Assembly (NCBI GenBank): GCA_022606425.2 | Contig: JAHDVF020001564.1 | Coordinates: 1,550,001 to 1,614,000 of the forward strand | Source of the DNA: Lepidostoma basale | Lineage: Eukaryota > Arthropoda > Insecta > Trichoptera > Lepidostomatidae | Reading direction: 5' to 3' | Length of the DNA: 64,000 bases | Part shown: positions 10,690 through 21,737 of the stretch, in pieces | Layout: each line of letters starts with the position of its first letter | How positions within the stretch are numbered: position 1 is the stretch's first letter | The notes under the pieces: generated by a model | The model's database searches: none | The model's input: the letters and a program-made list of their open reading frames with translations, nothing else | What the model was told of the DNA's origin: nothing | Program-made: the position numbers and the translations under genes

Positions 10690-11430
10690 GTGAATGTCAT
10701 TTGCTATGCGGACGATGCCGCATTAATGGCAGAGTCTGAAGATGACCTGCAAAGAATGTTGTACAAATTTCACACAGTATCCCAAAGGCTAAATATGGCT
10801 ATATCAGTCAACTAAACAAAAAGTCTCACTATATCTAGGCAACCTGCAAGATGTAAACTGACTGTTGATGATATACCTGTGGAGCAGGTGATGAGTTTCA
10901 GGTATTTGGGAGTGGAGATCTGCAGCCAAAGTGACCTTTATACCGAAGTACGTGAACAAGTCAGTAAAGCCTCTGCCGTCTCAGGATGCCTGAAGAATCT
11001 GGTCTGGAAAAACAAGCACATGCGTATCGACAGCAAGATCAGAATCTACAAAACATGCGTGCGACCCATCAAGACGTACGCTGTAGAGACGCGGGCTGAC
11101 ACTGTGCGAACCAAGGGACTACTAAGAACATCGGAGATGAAGGTCCTAAGATCAATTACTGGAAAAACCCTCCGAGATAGTCTCCGCAACGCAGACATAA
11201 GAAAAACCTGCGAAATAGAGGATATCGTTCAGTGGAGTAGATCCAGAAGAAGATACTAGAGGGACCATGTAGCCCGAATGGATGGTGACAGACTCGCATA
11301 TACAGCCGCTTATGAAATCCCCTCCGGACACCGCCCTGGAAGACCGCCTAAGAGATGGAGGGACAGCTGGATCTCATCATCCGACGAGATATGATTTCTG
11401 TGTCACAGATCGTCAGATCTATCAAAAGAA
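10690..11430 (+). mobile_element. LINE-D, RT end plus C-terminal domain
   Basis: It starts with VICYADDAALMAES (catalytic YADD near 10705) and continues FRYLGVEICSQSDLYTEVRE. The open frame 10879-11259 then covers KVLRSITGKTLRDSLRNADI. A stop interrupts RRRYWRDH, and the frame resumes with GRPPKRWRDSWIS. The tail is GAAGAAAAAA. The copy at 62.0 kb is nearly identical in the shared part. Confidence 0.8.
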
Positions 11431-11449
11431 GAAAAAATGTTTTATAATA

Positions 11450-11632
11450 ATTAGTATGAATGAAAACGTCGGTCTTCTAGGAGTTTTATTATATTTTTAA
11501 TAGAATAACATATTTCGCCCTTCTAAGGCATTACCAAATGAGTAAACAAGTCATTATATTTAAAATATAATAAAACACCTAGAAGACAGACGTTTTTATT
11601 CTTATTGATTATTTAATATGGAGTTTTAGTAA
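11450..11632. repeat. Foldback with hammerhead-like centre (GCCTT type)
   Basis: The two arms (about 11450-11510 and 11555-11632) are inverted relatives carrying AAAACGTC...TTCTAGGAGTTTTATTATA. Between them, on the minus strand, lies GCCTT AGA AGGGC GAAA TATGTT, a decayed hammerhead 3' half. Confidence 0.5.
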
Positions 11633-11639
11633 TTTATCG

Positions 11640-12088
11640 GAATTACATGTTTGCCAGTCATAACATACGGAGCCGAGACGTGGACATTGACAAAAGGTCT
11701 AGTCTACAGATTCAAGGTTGCCCAGCGCGCCATGGAAAGAGCCATGCTTGGAATAACCTTGAGGGATAGATTTAGAAACGAATTTATTCGACAACAAACC
11801 AAGGTGACTGAGGTGGCTCTACGGATAGGCGGGCTGAAGTGGCGGTGGGCTGGCCATATCTGTCGGAGAACCGACAGCCGATGGGGAAGACGGGTTCTGG
11901 AGTGGAGACCGCGTACAGGATTCCGTAGAGTTGGACGTCCCCCTGCCCGCTGGACCGACGATCTGAAGAGGATTGCTGGACATGGATGGATGGGAGCGGC
12001 AATGGATAGGGGGCGGTGGAGGGCTTTGGGAGAGGCCTACATTCAGCAGTGGATGACAGACGGCTGATGATGATGATGATGATGTTTC
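11640..12088 (+). mobile_element. LINE-B (RTE-like) C-terminal domain
   Basis: The open frame 11651-12067 (138 residues, no internal stop) reads VITYGAETWTLTKGL, AQRAMERAMLGITLRDR, LKWRWAGHICRR, RRVGRPPARWTDDLKRIAG and ends EAYIQQWMTDG. The tail is (TGATGA)n at 12063-12083. This post-RT domain with a TGATG tail is characteristic of insect RTE elements. The RT domain itself is missing. Confidence 0.85.
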
Positions 12089-12104
12089 ACCTTTCCAACT
12101 TATT

Positions 12105-12152
12105 ATTTAATGATAGCCTTAGAAAGGCGAAATATGTCATTCCATAAATAAT
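12105..12152 (+). other. Decayed hammerhead-like motif (GCCTT type)
   Basis: ATGATA, GCCTT/AAGGC with AGA loop, GAAA, TATGTC, then ATTCC, as at 61-100. The 5' core is lost. Confidence 0.4.
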
Positions 12153-12254
12153 AATACGTTTAGAAAATATACATTTTCTTTCATATTAATAATTAATTAT
12201 GGAGGCAGATATCATTGTTCAAGATACAATAATTAATTAAAAATATGTGATAAC

Positions 12255-12510
12255 AATATCTCAATAGATGGTGCTAGACCCACAAAATGTGAAGTTATTT
12301 AAAAATAGTAGCATATAATACAAGTTTCAAAAATTTGTCAGATGTGGTGGTCGTAAGAAGGGAGAAATGGGGAATGTTGTTAACAAAGTGATCGCTTAAC
12401 CCAACCAATGACAGGTCATAATTCCTGTAAACGTCTCGACTACCATATTCTGTTTCTAAAAAAAATATTTACCTTCGTCTCTATTGAGATACAATTAATA
12501 ATCAAAAATA
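12255..12510 (-). mobile_element. SINE-M, minus orientation
   Basis: Contains reversed landmarks of the family: AACCCAACCAATGACAGGTC (12397-12416) and TCTCTATTGAGATACAATTA (12478-12497). The A-rich end is missing or diverged. Confidence 0.6.
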
Positions 12511-12544
12511 TATTAAAATATTTCCAACCCTTATGTATTGTAAC

Positions 12545-12715
12545 AAATAAGGGTGATAGCAGAATTAATGCGGTAGAGAAGATATCCCTTAGATGTATGA
12601 GTGATAAATCGATGTACGATAAAATTCCAAGTACTAGGGGTAATGTAAAGCGGAAGAAATAATTATGAAAGATCACTGTGTTGGTTTGGACACGTGGAAC
12701 GTATGGATGAATAAA
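12545..12715 (+). mobile_element. LINE-A1 fragment
   Basis: Decayed R.NAVE..SLRCM, SMYDKIPSTR and a VWTRGTYG-like block. Truncated at both ends, with stops. Confidence 0.6.
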
Positions 12716-13190
12716 GTATTTACGAGTATTAAAAGTTTATTTTTTATAAAAGATCTGAAGGTTAATTTAGTGCGGAGGGAAAGTCTTTTAACCTTCAAAG
12801 GGTTAGAATTCCTTGTGTCTATCCCACATCAATTGACCCCGGTTGTAAGACTTTACGGTTCACAATGGATTGTCCAATCCCATCATTTCACAAAGGTCGA
12901 GTCGACCTCGGCGGTCAAATCTGCCACGCAAGACTCGACCTTACCTGACCGTTGTCAGACAAAAGTGGGGTGACATTTCTCCTCCAGGGGTCCAATTTCA
13001 AGAATAATGTTATTTTGAAAACAGGGCGGGCCTCGCAAGGACATTTTGAGGGGGTAGATCACGGTTAAATTATTTCTCAAGTCTGTTGCAAATACTTTTA
13101 TTATAATTATTATGATAAAAAGAGTATAGTCCGAATGGACAGTGACGTCAAAAGAAGGGTTGATGCGGGTAATAAAGTGAGCTTTAAACA
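12716..13190. other. No feature recognised
   Basis: Moderate GC. Nothing matched a family seen elsewhere in the window. Confidence 0.3.
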
Positions 13191-13915
13191 CAGTTATTGG
13201 AAACAAGAATTTATCAATGAAAGCAAAAATAGCTTAAAGATAAAATTACAATAGAGAAAGTTGTGGAAAATATTGTCTGAATATGGAATAAGTACAAAAC
13301 TGATCACGGCAATTAAGTCCCTATATACGGAAAGCACTGCTAGTGTCATAGTAAATGGAGATCTTACAGCCTGGTTTGATAAAGGTGTCAAACAGGGTTG
13401 CGTAATGTCCCCGTGGTTATTTAATCTGTATATGGACAAATGTATGAAAGAGCTGAAAGGGTTGGATGTAGATGCCCAAATGAGCGGAGTGTCAGTAAGC
13501 TGTCTCTTGTATGCGGATGACGCTGTCCTACTTGCAGAAAATGAGCATGAACTACAAGTCCTGGTGAATTGTATGTATGAGGTATGCATGCGAAATGATC
13601 TGATGATGAATGTTAGTAAGTCCAAGGTAATGATTTTTGAAAAAGAATAAATCATGACAGTCTGCAACATTAGCGTGAATGGTGAAAATTTGGAGCAACT
13701 AGATGAGTTCGTGTATTTAAGTAGTATGTTTACAAGAGATGGACCAGTGGAGAGGGATATTGAAAGAATGGTTGGGGCAGGCAACAAAGTGAATGGTGCA
13801 CTTAAAGTTGTCATCGCAAACAAAAACCTATCCAAAAAAGCTAGAATGGCAGTGCACAGTGGTGTTCTTCTACCGACCTTTATGTATGGAAGCGAAGCAT
13901 GGAACTGGCAAAACG
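13190..13915 (+). mobile_element. LINE-A with RT domain
   Basis: The open frame 13261-13650 holds RT motifs: LWKILSEYGISTKLITAIKS, KGVKQGCVMSPWLFNLYMDK and CLLYADDAVLLAENEHELQ (catalytic YADD 13510-13521). A stop at 13648 separates it from the continuation (13654-13912), which reads FVYLSSMFTRDGPVERDIE to YGSEAWNWQ. Truncated at both ends. One of the best RT copies here. Confidence 0.85.
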
Positions 13916-13964
13916 AACTTCAATTTACTATCAAAATCAGATTTACTACACATGCTATTATTTT

Positions 13965-14045
13965 TCTTTTGTCAGTTCCATGCTACACTTCCATACGCAA
14001 GGAAAAACACCATTGTGGACTGTCATTTTTTTTTATGAGACTTTT
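13965..14045 (-). mobile_element. LINE-A scrap
   Basis: Minus strand matches the MAVHNGVL to EAWNWQ block, about 80 bp, inverted relative to the preceding copy. Confidence 0.5.
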
Positions 14046-14460
14046 GTTTGGGAAGACAACGTTGCATTTTTCACTCGGTTACCTGCCTCAACCCTTCCTT
14101 CAACATACTTCTCTCCACTCGCCCATCCTTCGGTAACATATTTCCTAGCTTCTGAACAATTAAATACATAAATTTAAATTGGAATTTGGGATTTAAGCTT
14201 TCTGAGAGTAGTCCAACTCTCGTGAAAATTGACCACAACCTAAGCGATGCGGTTTAGAAGGATTATTGCAATTCCCACGGGCATTACGCTGGGTAGATTG
14301 GTTCTGCACAGTGGTAGGTGAAATAATCTTTATTATTATTGTCACAGACATTTGTTCGGAACATACAAACTTTAATTATTCAAATAGTATAAGTTATATC
14401 ATATTTTATTACTCTCTACTAATCGCTCCGAAGGAATTTGTACTCGAAGATAGAAAACTA

Positions 14461-14520
14461 GTTGTTATATTGCCCTGATGAAGCTGGGTCCAAGCGAAAC
14501 TAGTTGGCATCAATTATAAT
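14461..14520 (+). ncRNA. Hammerhead ribozyme, GUU type
   Basis: Stem I is TGCC 14471-14474 with GGCA 14506-14509, plus an outer AT pairing (about 14462-14470 with 14513-14524). The core is CTGATGA 14475-14481. Stem II is GCT/AGC (14483-14485, 14493-14495). GAAA is 14496-14499, stem III is ACTAGT 14499-14504, and H17 is T14505. It is homologous to the 6.2 kb copy, but stem II is weakened to 3 bp. Confidence 0.65.
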
Positions 14521-14824
14521 AACCATTCCGTGGTTAAATAAAAAGTTAAATAAAAAGTCTAACCACAAAGTGAGTGCTTCATATGAAAATTTATTATATT
14601 ATTAAATAACTCTTTACATTATTATATCCTGCAGGAAAAACATGCGGACGACGCAACAGAGCAGAAAGATTGCGCAATGTCGATTGCGCAATCTCCGGGT
14701 TCTTAGTTCTATCTTCTAAAAAAGCTTGCAAAAGATCTGTGTCTTATTGCCAAAAATATTGAAAAATAATATGAAAATGTATAATATAGATGCAAATATG
14801 ATCTTGTTTTTTCTAGTTAACAGT

Positions 14825-15345
14825 AAGCATCTTCCTCTTCTTCCTCAGCCATCTTTCCACTGCTAGATATAGGCTCCCTCCATTTTCTTCCACTCCACTC
14901 TATCTTGGTCTTTTCTTTGCCACATTCTACCCGCGACAGGGATAATTTCGTCGGTCCATCTTTTTTGGGGTCGGCCCACTCCTCTTCTTCTATCCCAGGG
15001 TCTCAATTTGAGGACTCTGGGTGCCCATCGCTCTGTTCCCTGTCTGGCGACATGACCTGCCCACTGTCATTTCTGCTTAGCGACAAGGTCCATTATTTCT
15101 ATGACTTTTGTTCGGCGTCTTATTTCTTCATTTTTTGTTTTGTCTTTTAGACATACGCCAAACATTTGTCTTTCCATGGACCTTTGAGCACATTTTAGTT
15201 TATGTGCCGTATTGGCAGTTAGCGTAATGGTTTCCAGGCCATAGGTGATCACGGGGAGGATACATGTTTCATATACTTTTCTTTTCAGATTTATGGGTAT
15301 GTCTTTCTCATACCCATACCAATAAACAGTAAGCGGTCATAGAAT
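14825..15345 (-). mobile_element. LINE-B-like RTE 3' part
   Basis: Minus strand encodes MITYGLETITLTANTAHKLK (frame 15067-15252), CAQRSMERQMFGVCLKDKTK and RRTKVIEIMD. The 3' end is at GAGGAAGAAGAGGAAG (reverse of 14830-14845). Confidence 0.75.
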
Positions 15346-15359
15346 GTCAAATAATATTT

Positions 15360-15655
15360 GGCACATAATCATCATCAGCCTATATCCGTCAGGTCCTGGA
15401 CGTAGGCCTTCTCCATCTGCTTCCATGTCTGTCGATCCTGGGTAACACGCATTCATGTCGTACCTGCGGTCTCTTTAATGTCGTCCCTCCATCGAAATCG
15501 GGGAGTTCCTGGGCTTAGGGTCACTGTTCTAGGACACCAGCAAAGGAGGCGTACTGTCTATCAATTGTTGAGCTACGAGTGACAAGGCCTACTCAGTGCC
15601 ATTTAAGCGCTGAGACTCTTGATGATGTCACTGACCTTATCATCAGGGTCATAGC
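15360..15655 (-). mobile_element. RTE-like LINE 3' fragment
   Basis: The plus strand begins ATAATCATCATCAGCCTATA, the reversed TGATGATG tail. The minus strand carries decayed W.GH and RW.DDIK motifs. Stops throughout. Confidence 0.55.
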
Positions 15656-15659
15656 AGAC

Positions 15660-16225
15660 AGAGAGAGAGCGTTTGTCTTATTTTCGGCGCCACAAAACTG
15701 ACACCCACCAGCTAAGGGAAGGTAAACCCTACAGAAAATCCCCGAAGAAAGCAACGAGAAACTACTCCTGTTATACTTCCCAGGAAATCATTGTGTCAAG
15801 AAAGAATACTTCAGCGGTCACCAACGTCGGTTGGATTTTACACGGTACTATTAAAAAATTTCATATTTGTAACGAGAATTATTGAATCTTTATGAACTTG
15901 GGTATCGAAATAATGAAAGAACGAAGTTTTTAAATTTACGAACAAAAAGGCAGAACACATATTCTTTAAAAAGTATTTTTGCAAATCTTAGAACATAGCC
16001 CTTCTCCAGGCAGACATATATTTCAATACAAACTTTAGTTCGGGGAATAAAATATGTTAGGGTGAAAAAAATTCTAGGTCTTTCGTAAAATACCTAATAA
16101 CCGATTCATGAAGCTAATGGTCTTTTTTGGAAAGAGTTTGTACTGTAAAGGAACAATATTGTAATATATTGAAGTCAATTAAATGATCTAATCACCATTT
16201 AATCTAATCACCATGTAACGATCTT
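15660..16225. other. No feature recognised
   Basis: A 70-codon open frame at 15673-15885 matches no family I know. The remainder is AT-rich. Confidence 0.3.
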
Positions 16226-16227
16226 AT

Positions 16228-16800
16228 TTTCGTGATCGAATGTTTGTGTGGTCGATTGTTTGTGTGTTCGATTGCTTGTGGTCGAATGTTTGTGTGGTCG
16301 ATTGTTTGTGTGGTCGATTGTTTGTGTGTAGAATTGTTTGTGTGTAGGATTGTTGTGTGTAGGATTGTTTGTGTGGTCGATTGTTTGTGTGTAGGATTGT
16401 TTGTGTGTAGGATTGTGTTTGTGGTCGAATGTTTATGTGGTCGATTGTTTTTGTGGTCGAATGTTTGTGTGGTCGATTGTTTGTGTGGCCGAATATTTGT
16501 GTGGTCGAATGTTTGTGTGGTCGATCGTTTGTGTGTAAGATTATTTGTGTGGTAGATTTTTTGTGTGGTCGAATGTTTGTGTGGTCGATTGTTTGTGTGG
16601 TCGAATGTTTGTGTGGTCAACTGTTTGTGTGGACGATTGTTTGTGTGGTCGAATGTTTGTATAGTCGATTGTTTGTGTAGTATTTTGCTAGTGCGGTCGA
16701 TTGTTTGTGTGGTCGATTGTTTGTGTGGTCGATCGTGGGTGTGGTCGATCGTTTGTGTGGTTGATTGTCTGTGTGGACGATTGTCTGTGTGCTCTAGTCG
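16228..16800 (+). repeat. 16-bp minisatellite array
   Basis: Roughly 35 tandem variants of TGTGTGGTCGATTGTT, with GTGTAGGATTGTT variants in the middle. Because 16 is not a multiple of 3, each frame repeats every 48 bp (16 codons), so several overlapping frames stay open on both strands. These are not genes. The flank after 16800 (TTATTTTGTATGTAATTA) matches the flank of the 43.4 kb array. Confidence 0.9.
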
Positions 16801-16857
16801 ATTCAAATGATACACTTTTTAGTTATTTTGTATGTAATTATGATATACTTTTTTATC

Positions 16858-17105
16858 TTCTTGGCCTCGACTTTCGTGGTCAAGTTACAAGTGCTATGTC
16901 TGCCACACTAAAGGTCCCGTGTGCTATTCCCTACGATAGCAGTGTGATTGTCACACTGTCTTTGGTCTGGTGTAGTAATTCACGTGAACATAAAAAGGCG
17001 GTATATAAGATACCTATCACACGTCATGAGAATCAATAAACCCTTTACATCGATTTGGCTCGCGCTGTAATGATGTAAAGAGCGATTCAACAAAATAATC
17101 ATAAT
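16858..17105 (+). mobile_element. SINE-S, diverged head
   Basis: The body is clear: GTGTGATTGTCACACTGTCT, GTCTGGTGTAGTAATTCACG, ATCGATTTGGCTCGCGCTG and GCGATTCAACAAAATAATC. The A and B boxes are mutated, so it is probably silent. Confidence 0.75.
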
Positions 17106-17395
17106 AATTTAAAGAATTGTTGTCGAGTGTGGTATGGTTAGAAAGTTCTCATATTTGGGTAATTTTGAAGGGGAGAAAGACTCCTCTTCCTTTGAATGAT
17201 AATCATGGGCAAAATATAGGAACGACGGGGAGCTGGTAGAAGGCAGTTGTCCTGGCTTCGGAATATAAAGGATTGGATATAATGAGCAAATTTGAGTACC
17301 TGTTCCAAGTAGCGCAGGACAAGGATGCTTTCGCTGCAGTGATCGCCAACGCTGCGGGACCTGACAGACAAGAATAATAAGAAGATTTAATAAAT
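17105..17395 (+). mobile_element. LINE-E 3' end
   Basis: Decayed coding for GRRQLSWLRNIKDW followed by DKDAFAAVIANAAGPD and a GAATAATAAGAAG tail. Matches the C-terminus of the 57.1 kb copy. Confidence 0.65.
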
Positions 17396-17644
17396 GTTGT
17401 ATTTTTATGTAAAAATAATTTATTGGTATATTTGTGGCGGTTTCGTGGTCCTTCATTTAACCTGCGCGGTTGTATGACCGTACCTGTAATGATTGTACAT
17501 TTTTTTTCGAATATCGAACGATTCTGGCATCTGTGAACCATTCGTCATAATACTAACGGAGCAATTCACATTTTTAATATTTCGTGACGTCATCACTCTC
17601 ATGTTGCTTGTCATTCTTTTAATGTCAGGCTGCGATTTAAGTGT

Positions 17645-18030
17645 TTTCTACTTACTTACCATCACGCCGTCTACCCCGAGGGGTAGGCAGAAAGAATGGA
17701 ACGCCACCCTGTTCTGTCCTGACATACGTCTCTCGCTTCCTCTACATTCATACATCTTGTCACGCACGCACGTCGATTTTTTCGACTCACGTGATCGACG
17801 TTCAATATTTGATTGATTTGATCGTGTCACGTTTTCCTCGGCCTTCCTCTATTTCTTGCTCCGTTCACGCCGTTTACATATACCTTCTTTACCATTCTGT
17901 CTTGACTCATTCTTTCCATGTGTCCAAACCATCTTAATGACCCTTTCCTTGTTTTATTCATAGCACTTTCATTCGCACCACATTCACTTCTTATACTTGC
18001 ATTTGTCACTCTATCATATACAGAAGTGTT
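17645..18030 (-). mobile_element. LINE-A 3' end
   Basis: The reversed TTAG tail is short (17650-17660). The minus strand encodes [29 protein letters not shown] and DRVTNASIRSECGANESAM. It is truncated at 18030, where hammerhead-retroposon flank sequence begins. Confidence 0.8.
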
Positions 18031-18140
18031 TTCTAGAACTTTTATTATATTTTATGGGAATGACATTTTTCCCCCTTCTAAGGCATTATCAACTGTGACG
18101 AAACTTCAACTCGTTGCAGTTTGTATACACTAAATGGAAC
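18031..18140. mobile_element. Hammerhead-retroposon flank, degraded
   Basis: TTTTCTAGAACTTTTATTATATTTTATGGGAATGACA then a damaged GCCTT-type hammerhead on the minus strand (the GAAA box is lost). Same arrangement as 21.4-21.5 kb. Confidence 0.45.
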
Positions 18141-18284
18141 AGAACATGGTAATTAACGAAAATTGATGTTACTTTATGCATTTTAAACAAAAAATTATTA
18201 GGGTAGGTCTACAAATATTGGAAAGTGTTTCTTGGAACTCGTTAAGAAATTTTATGACAATGATTACATAGTTAGGGGATTCTA

Positions 18285-18775
18285 AATGACAACAACAACA
18301 AACCATCACGCCACCTCCCCGCAGGGGTAGGCAGAGAGAATGGACCGCCACTCTACTCTATACTGACATTCCTCTCTAGCTTCCTCCACATTCATACAGC
18401 GAGCCAAACAAGCACGTCAATTCTTCCGGCTGCTGACATGACTAACCTTTGAAATTTGATTAATTTGGTTATGCCATGTTTTCCTCGGTCTACCTCGACT
18501 CCATACTCCATTTACATCATTAACGTATCCTTTTTTAACCATTCTTTCTTCACCCATGCGCTCCATATATCCGAACCAACGCAGCGATCCTTTCATAAAA
18601 CCTTCTTTCGCTCTACATTTCTTTCTAATATCAGCATTTGGGATTCTGTCGTACATCGTTCTACCACACATACGTCTTAGGGACCTCATCTCTACAGCGT
18701 TTATTCTGCTCTCATCTTTCTTCTGCCAGTTCCATGCTTCGCTTCCATACATAAGGGTTGAGACCAGAACTCCAT
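18285..18775 (-). mobile_element. LINE-A1
   Basis: Reversed (TTG)n tail at 18287-18300. The minus frame 18417-18752 reads MYGSEAWNWQKKDESRINAV, CGRTMYDRIPNADIRKKCRA and RSRGRPRKTWHNQINQI. Mostly open, ending before the LNVGH block, where the frame shifts. Confidence 0.85.
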
Positions 18776-18834
18776 ACTTAATGATATTATATAAATAAAT
18801 AAAATAGTTATTTGAGGTAGGACGAAATAAAAAA

Positions 18835-18975
18835 TCAAAATGCGAAACATGTCATTCCCATAAAATATAATAAAACTTCTAGAAAACTGACGTTTTCATT
18901 CGTATTCATTATTTAATATGGAGTTTTACATCATTTTTCAAGAAACAATAAATAATAAATAAATAAATATTTTTA
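18835..18975 (+). mobile_element. Hammerhead-retroposon fragment
   Basis: Only the hammerhead 3' half (GCGAAACATGTC, 18844-18855) survives, followed by the family flank ATTCCCATAAAATATAATAA and TTTAATATGGAGTTTTACAT. Confidence 0.45.
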
Positions 18976-19114
18976 TATGAAAAGAAAAATACGATTTTCT
19001 ACTTATTATTTATCTTGACATAATCTCGATCTATTCTGACAGACCGATGGTCGACTGTTTATGAAAAAGCATTTGTTTTTTCTCCCTAAATCGCTTAATA
19101 TTGATTTTTTTAAT

Positions 19115-19712
19115 TGTATTTAACCAACTTACCATTACGTCGTCTCCCCGAAGGGGTAAGCAGAAATAATAGACTGGCAAACTTTTCTTTCCTGACATAT
19201 TTTTCTCGCTCCCTCAATATTCATACACGGTGTCATGCACACGCGTCGATTTCTATGACTCCTCACGTGACCGACATTCAATATTTGGTTTATTTTATCG
19301 TGCCACGGTCTCTTTTCCTCGGACTTCCTCTATTTCTACTTCCAACTACATCGTTAAAATACACTTTTGTTACCATTCTTTCTTCATTCATTCTTTCCAT
19401 GTGTCAAAACCATATTAATGATCCTTTCATTATTTTGTTCATAACACTATCATTCGCACAGCTTTTACTTTTTATATTTTTGTTCTATCGTACACATTCG
19501 TCTAAGAGATCTCATTTCCACTACATTTATTCTTGTTTCATCCTTCTTTTGCCAGTTCCATGCTTCGATTCCATACATAAGGGTCGGTACAAGAACACCA
19601 TTGTGCACTGCCATTTTAACTTTTTTGGATAGGTATTTGTTTGCGATGACAACTTTAAGTGCACCATTAACTTTGTTGCCTGCCAAAATCCTTCTTGAAT
19701 ACCCCTTTCCAA
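19115..19712 (-). mobile_element. LINE-A
   Basis: Minus strand runs from SLERGIQEGFWQATKLMVHL-like sequence through EAWNWQKKDETRINVVEMRS and HMERMNEE to a degraded tail. Stops break it into frames 19465-19686 and smaller pieces. Confidence 0.75.
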
Positions 19713-20480
19713 ACTAACCAACTAACCATCGGTAGGCAGAGAGGATGGATCGCCACAATGCTCTGTCCTGGCATACCTCTCGGGCTTCCTCTACATTCAT
19801 ACATCGTACCATGCACGCACGTCGATTATTCCGACTTAGAATGTGACCGCCTTTTAGTAATTGATTAATTTGGTCGTGCCATGTTTTTTACTCGGTCGTC
19901 CTCGGCTTCTTTTTCCACTCACACTGCTTATGTACAATATTGTAACCATTCTACTCCCATCCATTCGATCCATATATCTAAACCATCTCAGGGATCCTTT
20001 TTTAATTTTATCCATGATGCAGTAATCTGCCTTATATTTCTTTCTTATTTCATCGTTCGGTATTCTATCATACAACGTTTCCCGCACATTCTTCTTAGTG
20101 ATCTCATTTCTACGGCTTTTATCCTGCTTTCATCCTTCTTTTGCCAGATCCAAGCTTCACTTCATAGATGAAGACTACAGGGGAAAAACAAGGAATGTCA
20201 GTAGAAGGTTAATTTGAATAAATTGAGAATAAAGCTAATCAAAGTCTATATATTTCTTAGCAATTAGCAATCGATTATCTGGCCATAGTCGATGACATGA
20301 TTTTTGTATATGAAAATTTTACTGTGGGTAGATACGTGCAAATGCCGCTAGATGGCATTATTACATTTATTTTGAATTTTAACTGACATTCCTTGTTTTT
20401 CCCCTGTAGTCTTCAGATGAGGGTTGGCACTAGAACTCCATTGTGTACTGCCATCTTTGCTTCTGTGGATATATTTAATT
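19713..20480 (-). mobile_element. LINE-A2, interrupted by a MITE
   Basis: Minus strand encodes [19 protein letters not shown] and GKRSRGRPSKK (frame 19854-20087). It is interrupted at 20169 and resumes after 20418 with LQTRVGTRT-type sequence. The A2 hallmark is YDRIPNDEIRKK. Confidence 0.8.
20170..20414. mobile_element. 245-bp MITE with 4-bp TSD
   Basis: Terminal inverted repeats of about 33 bp start GAAGACTACAGGGGAAAAAC and end with the reverse complement. The TSD is AGAT at 20166-20169 and 20415-20418. Homologous element at 33551-33799. There is no coding capacity. Superfamily not assigned: a 4-bp TSD fits several cut-and-paste groups. Confidence 0.85.
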
Positions 20481-20734
20481 TTGTTGAGTTCAAAAAAATA
20501 CACTATCGGACAAGTTAAACGGTTTTCGCACTCACCCCGCTAGAATCCTTCCTCGGGGGTTTTTCTCTCCTCAGAGAAGTCCCGTCCCAGCGTAATATAT
20601 TAATAAAAATAAAGTTTAGTCTGTATACTGCCTACATTTTGATATACGACTCACGAAGTTGCGCTCTGAAGAGTGTACCCTGAATACAACGGTAGGGCAA
20701 TATGATTGTAAATAGAAATTCAATAATAATTATT

Positions 20735-21225
20735 AAAACGATGGTTTGGACATATGGAGCGCATGGATCGAGAAATAATGGTTAAGAAAGTATACGTTAA
20801 CGATGCAAATGGAGTACGGAGTCGAGGTAGACCGAGGAAAACGACGTCCTTCGTGGCCGAGTGGTAAGTGCATTGACTGCCACCCCGAAGGGTCCGGGAT
20901 TGATTCCCGGCGAGGGCAGTGTGATTGTCATATTGTCTTTGGTCTGGTGTAGAATTCACATGTCACGAGAATCACTATGATAGCTATAATACCCTTTTTA
21001 TCGATTTGGCTCATGCTATCATGATGCAAAGAGCGATTCAACAATTGAAAAAAAAATTAATCAAAGGTTTATCATGTAAGAGATAAGAAGAATTGACGTG
21101 CGTGTATGACTCGTTGTATGAATGTGGAGGAATCTAGAGCGGTGTGTCAGGATAAAGTAATGTGGCGGTCCATTCTCTCTGCCTGCACCTACGGGGCCAC
21201 GACGTGATGGTTTGTTGTTATATAA
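20735..21225 (+). mobile_element. LINE-A1, interrupted by SINE-S
   Basis: Left part encodes FGHMERMDREIMVKKVYVND and RSRGRPRKT. Right part (21060-21225) encodes RRNRRAC-like, CMNVEESRAVCQ and a degraded SA.P.G block, then the TTTGTTGTTA tail. Confidence 0.8.
20846..21048 (+). mobile_element. SINE-S inside LINE-A1
   Basis: A box TGGCCGAGTGG, B box GGATTGATTCCCGG (one change), then the family body to GCGATTCAACAATTG and an A-rich end. About a dozen LINE bases at the insertion point are missing. Confidence 0.85.
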
Positions 21226-21254
21226 AACGATGTTTTTTTTAAACTATTATAGTT

Positions 21255-21345
21255 CAACTTTTGTCGTTATATCGACAGTAACCGGTTTCGCTAGGCTCGC
21301 AGGCATCGACAGACTGGTGACATTTTTGCAAACTGAGTCTTTTAT
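21255..21345 (-). ncRNA. Hammerhead-like motif with CTGTCGA core
   Basis: On the minus strand: stem I CAGT/ACTG flanking, core CTGTCGA (21312-21306), a stem II partly broken (GCCTG/CTAGC), GAAA, self-complementary ACCGGT, then T. Position A6 is U, as in the 56.8 and 63.7 kb copies, so normal activity is doubtful. Confidence 0.45.
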
Positions 21346-21379
21346 ATACATACCTACTGATTAGGGGCGGTAAACATGA

Positions 21380-21535
21380 TTCTATACTTATTGTTTCTTG
21401 AAAAATGATGTAAAACTCCAAATTAAATAATTAATACGAATGAAAACGTCAGTTTTCTAGAAGTTTTATTATATTTTATGGGAATGACATGTTTCGCCCT
21501 TGTAAGGCATTATTAAATGATTTATCATTTGATAA
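21380..21535 (-). mobile_element. Hammerhead-retroposon flank (GCCTT type)
   Basis: Contains GATGTAAAACTCC, AAAACGTCAGTTTTCTAGAA and, on the minus strand, GCCTT ACA AGGGC GAAACATGTC ATTCC. The 3' half of the hammerhead is intact; the 5' core reads TTTAATAA and is lost. Confidence 0.5.
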
Positions 21536-21539
21536 TGCC

Positions 21540-21737
21540 GTAATCAAATCGATGTAAAGGGTATTATAGCTATCATAGTGATTCTCGTGATATGTGACCG
21601 GTAGTTAATTGTCACGTGAATTCTACATCAGACCAAAGACAGTGTGACAATCACCCTGCCCTCGCCGGGAATCGAACCCGGAACCTTCGGGGTGGCAGTC
21701 AATGCACTTACCACTTGGCCACGAAGGTCGGTCGTTC
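21540..21737 (-). mobile_element. SINE-S, minus orientation
   Basis: Reversed B box GGAATCGAACCCGG (about 21666-21679) and reversed A box CCACTTGGCCA (about 21711-21721). The body continues left to AATCGATGTAAAGGG. Well preserved head. Confidence 0.85.

Noticed and set aside
16228..16800. CRISPR-like repeat array
   Set aside because: Units are directly tandem with no unique spacers, and the setting is eukaryotic.
16204..16815. Open frames of 200 codons over the minisatellites (also 43545-44195) as repeat proteins
   Set aside because: Both strands and several frames are open because of the 16-bp unit. No start context, domain or non-repeat coding flank supports a protein.
18050..18095. Hammerhead at 18.07 kb on the minus strand
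   Set aside because: The GAAA box has become GGAAAAA-like and the 5' core is missing; only family resemblance remains.
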